NCBI GenBank assembly: GCA_949987705.1
Contig: OX465281.1
Location: 196,775,112 to 196,839,111, forward strand
Length of the DNA stretch: 64,000 bases
DNA from: Thereva unica
Taxonomy: Eukaryota > Arthropoda > Insecta > Diptera > Therevidae
Direction of reading: 5' to 3'
Every line of letters starts with the position of its first letter. Position 1 is the first letter of the stretch. The translations under genes and the position numbers were made by a program. The notes beneath the pieces were generated by a model. That model had not been told where the DNA came from. It saw only the letters and a program-made list of their open reading frames with translations, and did not search any database. Positions 46,801 to 58,800 of this stretch are shown one piece after another.

Positions 46801-49800
46801 CCCAATGAGACATCTTATGCAATTTAAGTGTAAAAATCAATTAACCTTGACTTTACTGGAGCACAACAAAAGGCCATGCTAATTGTACCATAAACATGGC
46901 TCCTCCGTTGGCTTGGCTCCACTTAGCGATAATTGATGCTAAATAGATGAATGGGTGCAAAATAAAATGACTTTCGGTTTCATTCTCCATAAAAATTGCG
47001 ATTTTTTTTAAAGAATTCAGGTTAAGTTTAACGCTACGTCGAACTCCATGTAATACCTACAGTGAATATGTTCAACTTGAGTTTAATAAAACTTAATAAT
47101 TATTACAAAATGGCTAAAAATAATATTGTTTATCATAATGTCATTATTATGTTAGTGAGCAAATGATTCAACCGGGATCCGGATCTGGGCTCTTAAATTT
47201 TGTGTTGCCTTTAAATTTGTGTTTTCGATTTTAAATTACGTGTGTCAAAGTGCTTAAATTACTCCAGAAAACAAACGGTGGATCATGCATGTCAAAAATG
47301 GAACCATATCAATGGCATTCAAAGAGGGTGACGAGGTGCGGTTATTGATTTACCTCGGTCTGGTCGACACTCAACGTCTACGAAAGACAAAAAAGTCAAC
47401 AAAATCAAGAATTATTCGACAATCGTCGTATGATATCTTTTAAGTCCGTTCGTAACATTATTTTATTACTGGTATTTTGGTCCTGGAACTCGTTTTTTTT
47501 CAACCGGGCACAAGCTATATGGTTAGTTGCCAGGAGCGATTTTCCGTTGGTATTCTTCTTTTTCTTCGATGGCTCTACAGCCCAAATCGAGCTTTGGCCT
47601 CCTTCAGCTTCTTCCTCCAGATGCTCTCTGTTCCGCAGCTTGCTTCCAGTTTCTTGTGTTGAGCAGTTTTGCTGCATCGGCCTTAACATTGCTTTCCCAC
47701 CTTGCCCAAGATTTGTCAACTAGTCTTTTGCCATCTGGAAGTAGATACAGGTCTTTTTGTGGTATCCTTGAGTCATCCATTCTTTTAACATGACCGGCCC
47801 AACCTAAACGAAGTAGCTTGGCATGTGCCGACAGTTTACACTTTTTGTAGAGATAGTACAATTCGTAATTGTAGCGTATTCTCCATGCATTGTCCTCATT
47901 GCTTGTGCCGTATGTCCTTCGGAGAACTTTCTTCTCAAATATATCCATCTTGTCGGCCGATTTCTGGGGATACTCCATGCTTCTACGTAGCTACTGTACG
48001 CATGATGGTTAATGGTTTTGTAGATTCTAAATTCTGTGGATGTCTCTGGATTTCATTACTGACAGTAGTGCGAAGTATGTTCTGTTGGCGGCGTTTATTC
48101 TGCGTTGTACGTCTATCGTTTCATCGTTGTATTCGCTGACTGTGAATTCGTTTACCCGTTCGAAGTTATATTCCCCCCAGGTGTTATTGTGATTTCTTCT
48201 TCTTCTTTCCACCCTTGACTGAATTAGATTCTTGCTCTTGTCGGCATTTATTTGCAGCCCCCAGTTTGGCTCCCTCTTCTAATTGCGTGAATATTTCTCT
48301 AATGTATGACAGTTATCTCGCAAGGTAGTTTATATCGTCGGCATATCCTGCCAAATGGTTTGATTTGTTAAGCAGGGCTGCGTTCGCATCAATGTTTATC
48401 TGGTGAATTACTCCTTCAGAGGCAGAGATGAAATAGCATGATTTAATTAATGTATAGCTGCTGAGAGCTATTCGCCTCCTTGTTTGATCAACTCTGCTGG
48501 GATGTTATCAATTCCTGGAGATTTGTTGTTTTTTAAGGACCTTGGCACTCGTATAAATCATTGCATGATATTATCAAAAGAACGGGGCGTGGTAGAAAAT
48601 ACAGACTATGATGATATCAACTTTGCGCAAAAAAAAATTTTTTTGGTCGAAAAAAAAGGCCTTCGTAATGCGAAAAATACCGCACGCGATTTTTTTTCAC
48701 CAAATGTTTTTACATATTTTTAACTTCCCAGTATAGGAAGTTATTGTAATCGGTCCGAAAATCGAAATCGGCAATTTCAACGTATTTTCATCTTTCAAGG
48801 TCCCAGGAGCATTTTAAGTAAAAAATTGGGAGGAAGTATGTGTGTGTGTATGTGCGTACGGATGTGGTCATTTTTTCCTGCACGATATCGCGCGAACCTG
48901 ATCTGAAAAGATTTTCATGAAATTCGGTCTAGCCGTTTTTTTGTTTAAGCGACGTAAGTGATTTTTGTTCCTGCACGATATAGCACGAACCAACCACGAT
49001 ACCGACTTCTTTGAGGTGCCGATCGTAGCGTATTACCGAAAGTACGCTTTGAAAAGATTTTCATAAAATTCGATCAAAGCGGTATCTATGTTTAAAGAGC
49101 GTAAGTGGTTTTTGTACATGCTCGATAGAACGCAAACCAAAAATGATATTGACTTCATTGAGGTGCCATTCGAAGCGTTGGAATGACACCCGCTCAAAAT
49201 GAAGTTCACTTTTATGGATTCAGCCGAGCAATAGCTTCCCAAAGAGTCATCACTCGTCAAAATCCGAGTTTTCTTTAAAAACCATTCAACAAATACGTTA
49301 ACCATTATGACGAAATTTTCAAACATGACGAAATTTTCAAACTTTAGTTCAGAACTGTTTGAACGGCGGATTGCTTTCCATGTCCTACAGTTTTGGGAAT
49401 TGAGTTCATCGCAGGATTTCCAGTGATTACAGTTTGGCCTTTTCGGACAAGCTTGACAAATCCGTTACATTGATTAATTTTGGTACTATCTCCTGGAATC
49501 GTTTGAATTGAAAATGAAGTTTTTACCATTGCAGTCTATCATCAGCGCGTCAACACGCTCAAAAGGAATTCGCTTTATAGTGTAGCGAACGAAGTGCCAG
49601 GGACATGTTTGTTTGCTACTGTTTAAAAAAAAAAAAGTTCTTTAGAAAAGCCTTGCGGATTTACCATTCTTATCGTTATTTCAAAGAGCTTCCTTCCATC
49701 ATACTGCGAAGTTGATCGTGTGGACCGAAAGGGTCGAACCCACATCCCAACTAGTTATGAGCTTAAATTCAAAATGGCGTCATCCCCACCCTTATGCTTC

Positions 49801-52800
49801 ACTTAAAATGAAGGAAAACGCGTTTAGTTCAATATCTCAGAAACTATGCGTTTTACGACAAAAATGTATAAAATCTTTTTTGTAGATAAATAAGTGATTT
49901 GACTTTTTTGTTCAAATTTTTTTTTTGTAAAGTCAATATGTTTGGAGTTATAGTGCTTCAAACTATATAGGTACATTACTTTCTTTGCACTATAAGAAAT
50001 TTCGTTGGCGTACAAACGCTTTTCCACACCACCCTGGAGGTCGAATTTTTGCCGCGTTTTTTATTGTGGTTTCCCCAGTAGGCCTTATCCACAAGAAAAC
50101 GAAACAATGATGCTATAACATGTTATTTAGCCTCATATGTTTCGAAGATGTCGGTTGACAATCGGATAGACCAATGAAGCTTGCCATCTAATGACTTGAC
50201 GTTGTCTTCGTCGAATGATATATCTGGGAGACTTGAAAACTCGCAAATGTTCTCATTTATTTCATTGTTTTCAAGGAGGTTTGCATCCTTCGTCACATTT
50301 TCGCAATTTCCTCCACTGCAGTTAGAGCAAATTATGGTACATTTGAGACCGGCCTTGCGGCATCCACAGGAACCGCCACATTCTTTCCTACATTTGCAGG
50401 ATATTAATTTTAATAAATTTGTTGGTGACAGAGAAATTGTCATTGGGACTGGTTGTAAGCCAAATATTTTTCGCTTCCAGCCCCATACCTCCGGGTCTTG
50501 ATAACTATCAAGCCAAGTTTGCACTTGATGATATACTCGAAATGAGTGAAGTCGAGCAGCATCCTTAGTTGGAGGCAGAGCTGATAAGTTCACTTTGGTT
50601 TTTGTAGCCGATTTTCCAAAACATGTGAACCTTAGTGAATGCTTAAACAAACGAATTTCCGGACGATTTTCCTTGTCGATTAATAGTCCATTCAAAACGC
50701 GCGTTATGGTGTTCCAAAATAACACCGTTAAGAAAACCAAACCCTAAACGTTTTTGGGGTCGCTGATCACGAAAATCGAGGTCCCGCGGTCCTAAAATTA
50801 GGGCGTCACCCCTAAAAATGCAAAAAACACCCCTTATTAGGGGGTTTTCGCGATTATTTCAATAATAATGAAAACTAATGCGATGAAATGCACTTTTTTT
50901 AATATTTATTTGCAAAGGCGGTTGATTTTACTAAATTAAGGCGAACTTTATGATAAGGGGTAGTCCTAAAGGGTTGAAACTACCCCTAAATTGGCGAAAA
51001 ATGGCAAAAATTGTAATTTTTTTTTTTCAAGTTTATGCTTTAAATTTGATTGTGGGCGTACTGTCAAGGGCCTCGGTAGCCTAGGGAGTAAGGCGTCTAG
51101 CTACTATCCGAGAGGTTCCGGGTTCGATTCCCGGCCAAGCCCTACGGTCCTTCGCCTTTTCCAATTTCCCACCTACATAACTTTCCTTCTTTCTTCTTCC
51201 CTCTTTACATTCCTGATTCCTCTTGTCATAGCCTTCCTTAGCTCTTCCCCGCTCCGCCAAAGCGCATGTCATCGGTTGGTTGATGAGATTCAACTCGTTT
51301 CAGGAGGCATAACACTCCAGCGAGCTGTTTCTCGATGCCCCGATGTCAAAGTCTCAATAGTAATGGTTGGAAGTAGGTGGACTGAAAAATATCGCGGGTA
51401 GGTTGTGGCAGTTCCTTCTTTCCCCGACTAGAGCTGCTGTTCGACATTGTACTCTATATGAAGAAAATAGATTGTCGACAGTATAAAGGGTCTTCCCTGA
51501 GACTGTAGTCTTTCACATAAAAAAAAAAAAAAAAAAAAAAAATTATTTTCAACCCTTAAGGGGTTAAAACTACCCCTACTATAATAAAAACAACTTTATA
51601 TAAAAAAATAAAAATAAATAAATTTTTTTTTGCTTTTTGTTTGAAATTTGGTTCAAAAGCTATTATCAGCAAAAAATTAATTTTTTCAACTCTTAAGGGG
51701 GTAAAACTACCCCCACATTAAAATTGTAATTGGAACAAATTGAAATTTATTGTTTTGCATTAAAATTTTATATTTGATGAAATATTATTAAAACATTTGG
51801 AACATTTTTAACCCTCTTCAAGGAGTTAAACCTTAGGTGTAAATTGAAAAAAAAAATTTCTTTTCGTAGATTGCAATTTAAATTTTTTTAATGAATTGTT
51901 TGAATAAAAATTCTTTTTATTAGAAAATATAAATTGATAAATTTTTGCAAGTTTTTTTATATAAAATTGTTTTTATTATAGTAGGGGTAGTTTTAACCCC
52001 TTAAGGGTTGAAAATAATTTATTTTTGCCTGACAGTACGCCCACAATCGAATTTGAAGCATAAACTTGAAAAAAAATGTTTACAATTTTTGCCATTTTTG
52101 GCCGATTTAGGGGTAGTTTCAACCCTTTAGGACTACCCCTTACCATAAAGTTCGCCTTAATTTAGTATAAATCAACCACCTTCGCAAATAAATATTAAAA
52201 AAAGTGCATTTCATCGCATAAGTTTTCATTATTACTGAAATAATCGCGAAACCCCCTAAAAAGGGGTGTTTTTTGCATTTTTAGGGGTGACGCCCTAGTT
52301 TTAGGACTGCGGGACCTCGATTTTCGTGATCGGAGACCCCAAAAACCTTTAGGGTTCGATTTTATTAACGGTGTTATTTTGGAACACCCCCCCCTAGTTT
52401 TCAAAGAACTACATATATTGTAGGGGTAATTTTAACCCCTTAGGGGTTGAAAATAATTTATTTTTGCCTGACAGTACGCCCACAATCGAATTTGAAGCAT
52501 AAACTTGAAAAAAAAATTTTTTTTTGTAATTTTTGCCATTTTTCGCCAATTTAGGGGTAGTTTCAACCCTTTAGGAGTTCCCCTTACCATTAAGTTCGCC
52601 TTAATTTTGTATAAATCAACCACCTTCGCAAATAAATATTAAAAAAAAGTGCATTTCATCGCATTAGTTTTCATTATTACTGAAATAATCGCGAAAACCC
52701 CCTAAAAAGGGGTGTTTTTTGCATTTTTAGGGGTGACGCCCTAATTTTAGGACCGCGGGACCTCGATTTTCGTGATCAGCGACCCCAAAAACGTTTAGGG

Positions 52801-55800
52801 TTCGATTTTCTTAACGGTGTTATTTTGGAACACCCCCCCCCCGCGTTTTGAATGGACTATAACGCGAGCAACTCAGAAACTCTAAATTGACATTCCTCAC
52901 TGTTCGTTATACCTATAGTCCATTCAATCAAAACGCGGGGGGGGGGTGTTTCAAAATAACACCGTTAAGAAAATCGAACCCTAAAGGTTTTTGGGGTCGC
53001 TGATCACGAAAATCGAGGTCCCGCGATCCTAAAATTAGGGCGTCACCCCTAAAAATGCAAAAAAACACCCCTTTTTAGGGGGTTTTCGCGATTATTTCAG
53101 TAATAATGAAAACTAATGCGATGAAATGCACTTTTTTTAATATTTATTTGCGAAGGTGATTGATTTATATAAAATTAAGGCGAACTTAATGGCGAGGGGT
53201 ACTCCTAAAGGGTTGAAAAATGGCAAAAATTGTATAAAATTTTTTTTTCAAGTTTATGCTTCAAATTCGATTGTGGGCGTACTGTCAGGCAAAATAAATT
53301 ATTTTCAATCCTTAAGGGGTTAAAACTACCCCTACTATAATAAAAACAACTTTATTTTAAAAAAAATTGCAAAATTGTATTTTTTGCTTTTTGTTTGAAA
53401 TTTGGTTCAAAAGGTATTATCAGCAAAAAATTAATTTTTTCAACTCTTAAGGGGGTAAAACTACCCCCACGTTAAAATTGTAATTGGAACAAATTGAAAT
53501 TTATTGTTTTGCATTAAAATTTTATATTTGATATTTGATATTATCGGACTTTTTTATGGCGGGCTAACCGTTAACGAAATATAGTGCAAAGAAAGTAATG
53601 TATAAAGTTTGAAGCACTATAACTCCGAACATATTGACTTTACAAAGAAAAATTCTGAACAAAAAAGCTATATCACTTATTTATCTATAAAAAAGATTAT
53701 ATACATTTTTGTCGTAAAACGCATAGTTTCTAAGATATAGAATTAAGCGCGTTTCCCTTCATTGTAACTGAAGCATAAGGGTGGGGATGACGCCATTTTG
53801 AATTTAAGCTCATAAAAATATGTAAAAACATTTGGTAAAAAAAATCGCGTGCGGTATTTATCGCAAAGAAAAAGTACCTATTTACTGGACTAATGATACT
53901 TTGAAAGATATTTGCCTGGTAATAAAGGAACTTTCAGTATTCTTTCTTTCCTTGCCAAACCCTTTGAGTACACTCTTTTCTGCGAAATCATGAATCTAAT
54001 AACTTCTTTTGTAAATTTTGATCTGGCTTCAGTAAATCCAATAGTTGCAAAATAACAGTACTAAAGGTAAAGGCTTATGAGCGTTCTGCGCTGGACTAGG
54101 GTGATACATTTGTGTGATGATGATATCCAACTGTATACCTTATGCCCTCCTAGTCCTAATTGGATTAAATCCTGTATTGCGCAACTCAATAATGTCTTTA
54201 TGCCTAGTAATTGAATGGAGTTCTTCCAGTTTCCTTAAACTAAATCCTTATAAATCCCAATTACTAAGCCCTCCGTCCCGTTGTAGACTGTGTCAATAAG
54301 CTTGGCATTGCCATTAATTCCCAACTATAATACTGCAAGCATGTTTCACTCTCGAATATATCTATTGCACATTCACCTCAAGATTGATAAATCTATAATT
54401 CTGCCACATTTCCTCTACGGTTCTTTTGTATACATATCCTTCCATGCGTCTCAAAGTTGCATTTAATGATTGTTTAATGTTTATTTTTCATTTACATAGA
54501 TCAGTGTTCGAAATTCCTTACCAAGTTGTGACCTCTTCTTTCCTTATTGATATCATGGCATAACAAGAGGACCTATTAAGGTTAGATTAGTTTATCTATT
54601 AAGAATTTAGTTTATCTATTAGGAATAATTAATTTTACTCTTCTAAAATATGTCTTCGGTACTTCCGTAATTTCTACTAAATAAATAAATGGGTTTGACA
54701 CTCTCGGTCCACACGGTTAACTTCCCAGTATGATTAATGTGAAAAGTTATGAATGGATATTTTAATAATACATGAGTAATAATAACAACAAATTGTAATA
54801 AAAATCACACAAAATTCATGCAATTGCAAAAATCTTGTAATATTAAATAATATATTAATAAAATGTCTACTTAGGAAATATTGATAGTTTTAGTAATAGT
54901 GGGACATTAGCTAGTACCAGACTAGAGCAATTTTAGCGGATATTAGTAAAACTATTCAATGTAAAGGACTTATCAGACTTCACCGAAAAAGCCAAAGGTT
55001 TTGTAAATACTGGAAATTCCAGGATGAATTTCAATTTTCAGGACGTGGGAAACAATTCTTCGTCAAAAAAGTGCTGATGTTTGTGAAGAGCATCTCTTCA
55101 GAGGAAGCACGGCCTTTTAGTATACGGACGGTTCCAAAACCGATGAAGGGCTGGGTGTTTATGGCCCTAGGAGAAAAATATCCATGGCTCTGCGCACCGC
55201 CCCCACTGTTTTTCAGGCCGAGGTACTCGCTATCCAGGTGTGTGTTCAGACTTGTATTAATAGAGCTCCAAATAGCTCTAACATTGTTATTTTCTCTGGT
55301 AGTCAAGCTGCATTGCTGGCCATTAAAGGTGGATTTACATATCCGACGTTTTTCTGTCGCGCCGCAATTTTTTACAATTTCGACCAATAGGAAACAACCT
55401 CTGTGACATCTTACCGTCACGGTGGAGAGCTAAGCGAACTTCAACTTTTTCTATGACAGGTTGATAGAAACAGCTGATTGTAAGTAAAAGTTGAGGTTAT
55501 GTGTAACTGAAATGCTTTTTTATTTGAATTTGTTTGGCTTTGCGTGGACGTAAAGGGAGGCTTAATTAAAAATTGTTTGTTTGTTAATTTATATTTTTTT
55601 GGTTACTTTCATTTTTACTCTCTTCACGTCAGTTGCCAAAAGTCACGATTGTTTTTGGCTGCGACAGAATTCGTCAGAAATGTAAAACGCGTATTAAAAA
55701 TCCGTGACAGAAACGATCAGCTGTGACCCGGCGCGACGGAAAAATGTCAAATATGTAAATCCACCTTAAATATCACAGGGTGTCATCAAAGACTCTCCTG

Positions 55801-58800
55801 GATTGTCTCCAATTTTTGAAATTTCTCAGCAAGAACAACAGTGTCACGCTGATGTGGATTCCGTGCCACGAACGTCACATTGGTAATGAAATTGCCGACA
55901 GCCTGGCTAGAGTAAGCGCAAACTCATAACCTATTGATTGTTTGTTCATAGCTGAATAAGAACCCAGGGTGCTCGTCAAGCTAAAAGATTCAGCCAAATC
56001 CATAAAGCTAAAGCGGGCAAACTTTTAAATCTCAAGAGGTGGGAGCTAAAAATAATAACAGAGCTAAGCGAAATAAGTCTGGTGGATTGTAGCTGTCGGT
56101 TCTGCGGAGCAGCTCCCGAAACTGCGGAGCACTTGTAGTGCGACTGTGACGCTACAGCAAGGAAGAGATTGAGCCTCCTCCACCGTGACTTCCCTACTCC
56201 CAGGGAGATTTGGGACAGAAATACTAAATCAGTTTTAGGCTATACTAGAAGCCTTAACCTTGATGGTTTTTAAAGACGGGAGTGGCACAATAGACCAACG
56301 AAAATATGTCGCAGTGACTGCAAAGGCGCCCCCAACAAGAAATAGAATAGAGAAGGGCAACATAGTTTTAACACGCTATTTAAAAAGTGTTCGGATTTTG
56401 ACAAGTGATATCTTGTTGGGGGCTATGACTCTGTTGAATCCAGGAAAGGTAATTTCACTTCGAATTTATTAGATATTTTAAAAACTAATGAATTTAAAGG
56501 CAGGGCGGCGCTTCATAGGTGCGAATGGAGCACTCGCACCGGGCGCCATTGAAGGAGGGCGCTAGTTCCAAAGATTTAAAAAAAATTAAATAATTGGAAA
56601 AAATGAAATTACATGAACTTACACAAATTTTCAAGAAGTTACACAAATTCTGTCTCAGTACTATCTCACGCGATAAAAAGCGGCGAAAATTTACTCCCCT
56701 CGTTCAGGAAGTTACACGAGATTTTTGCTTGCTTCGAGATTTTCATATAATTTCTGCTCAAAAAGTGAAACAAGAGAGGCAAAAGTAAAAATTTCAGAAG
56801 AAAAATCCACCAAGTGAGAGAAAATCTCTCATTCAACTTTGGCTCTCAAATTTTAACATGAGAAGTAAATACAGAATTGAGCAGTAGAATGAGTGAGACG
56901 AAACACAAAATAGTTTCATTTTCAGTGATTGATATAAACTGCAGGGCGCTGTTGGAGCACTTTTCAATTTTGTTCCAAGCACTGACATATAGTAATGGAC
57001 TGCTGATTGACGATGCTGAATGGCACCATTTTTCTCCAGAAATAGAAAACCTTTTTCATGCAAACAAAAAAAATTTCTTCGAATTTAGGAGAAAAGAAGT
57101 GATAAGATGTTTGTTATAATTAACGGAAACAAATTTCCATCACTCATTTTTATTTATTAGCAGTTTTTTCATTAAATACATGTATTTATTCCAAAACCGT
57201 GACGGTTATTTCCCCTGTTTAACGAAGTTTTCAAAATAGCTCAAGAGTGAGACAGAAGAACGAAAACTATACCTGTCTATTTTCTTCTAATTATATTTAT
57301 ATTGCTGACATGCGCTGACGATTACAGTTCATTGGGATTTATCGTGGGAGCGAGGTAGGAATAGTTTTTGGTGCCATTTTTTTGTATGGGATTTTGCTCA
57401 TTTAGCAGTCTATTAGGTACTATATGTCAGTGGTTCCAAGTTTCGTAAAAGAGGTATATTAACGAAATGAGAGCAAAATATCTTGTGCCGAGAATCCTAA
57501 CGTTGGTTTATTGAATTTAAAAAAAACTCCATCTTTTGTTCTTGTTTTTTTGTAATATTTTTCAAAACTAAAGGAAACTAAAGTTCACTTTGCTGTTCGG
57601 GATATACTTATTGGGAAGACTAGTAAAAAAAGGTGGCAAAGTTTTACCAATATGGAAAATTTTAAATGTCGGAAAGAAATAGAATTAACATTCAGGGTGA
57701 ATAAAACTGTAAATTCTACGTTGCAAAAAGAAATGTCTGAGGAAGCTCAGCAGTGGTCAGAGATTTTAAGGCTAGCACAAAAGGGTTTTTGATAGATTTA
57801 CGAAATGTTGTTCCTTTTCAAGAATTTATTTTAAAAAAAGAAATAAATTGTTACCAAATTAGAAGTGCCATGTGTACTTCCGTCCTTGCGATCCAGATGA
57901 AAGAATCTTTTTATTAAATGTTTAGCTGATGGGGCGCAAATTTGCCTACTGCACCGGGCGCAAAACAAAAACGCGCCGGCCCTGTTTAAAGGGCATGTAC
58001 TCCTTAGCCGAAGTTTTTTCATTTAAATAAAAACGGATTGACCGAATGTTATGAAATTTTGTACAAAATATATTTTCGTTAATGTGCTTCGATCGGCTCC
58101 TCAACGTCTATATCATATATCATTTTTCGTCCGCACGGTATCGTGCAAGTACAAAACCCTCGTAAAAAAACGGTTCGACCGAATGTCAGGGCATGTTTTG
58201 GTTAATATTCTTCGATCGGCACCTCAAAGAAGTCGATATTGTTTTTGGTTCATTAATACGCTTCGAGCGGCACCTCAATGAAGACGACATCTTTTTTGGT
58301 TCGCGGAATATCGTGCAGGAAAAAAATTACCACATACGTACGCACACACCCACACTCACCCATACTTCTACTCAAATTTTTGCTTAATATTAATATTGGG
58401 ACCTTCAAAAATGAAAATACGCTGAAAATTACGATTCCGATTCTCGGACCAATTACAATAACTTCTCTATAAACTGGGAAGCTAATAAACTTTTTTTAAT
58501 CGTTATATGGAATAGTACCCCGTAATTATGCTGTGACAACCAAGAGTGTATTAAAAATGAAACATATAGAAGTTTCTTTTCCCCTGAATATCTGTTCGCC
58601 TTGAACTACTTTAAAATACCTAATTTTCACAACTCACAAGTTCTCTTACTAAATACGTATTTTCGAACAAAAAAAAATATGTTCATAACGAACAAGCATA
58701 AAATCTGTACAATCTACATCCGGAAACACAATTAACTTAATGACTTTTATCTTTCAAACTCGACGAAATATTTTGACATACAATGTTATGTCTATTTGCA

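Larger units (their letters stand above)
48670..53864. mobile_element. Long-TIR element (about 300-bp TIRs) carrying a cysteine-rich gene
   Basis: The left TIR (48670-48720 continuing at 49753-50006) is inverted at 53568-53864. Landmarks on both sides: AATACCGCACGCG, ACCAAATGTTTTTACATAT, AAATTCAAAATGGCGTCATC, CATAGTTTC(T)-type complement, and CTTTGCACTATA. The left arm is split by a 1.03-kb repeat (48721-49752). Between the TIRs lie a cysteine-rich ORF (50123-50680, minus) and a block of foldback arms. No target duplication could be fixed and no transposase is visible, so it is non-autonomous or of an unknown type. Confidence 0.68.

Noticed and set aside
51066..51145. Functional tRNA gene
   Set aside because: Although the B-box is perfect, the sequence continues into a 370-bp body with poly(A) and has two other copies, so it is a SINE head.
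55071..55406. 111-codon plus-strand ORF as a novel gene
   Set aside because: It overlaps the RNase H of a LINE in another frame and reads into the inserted MITE.
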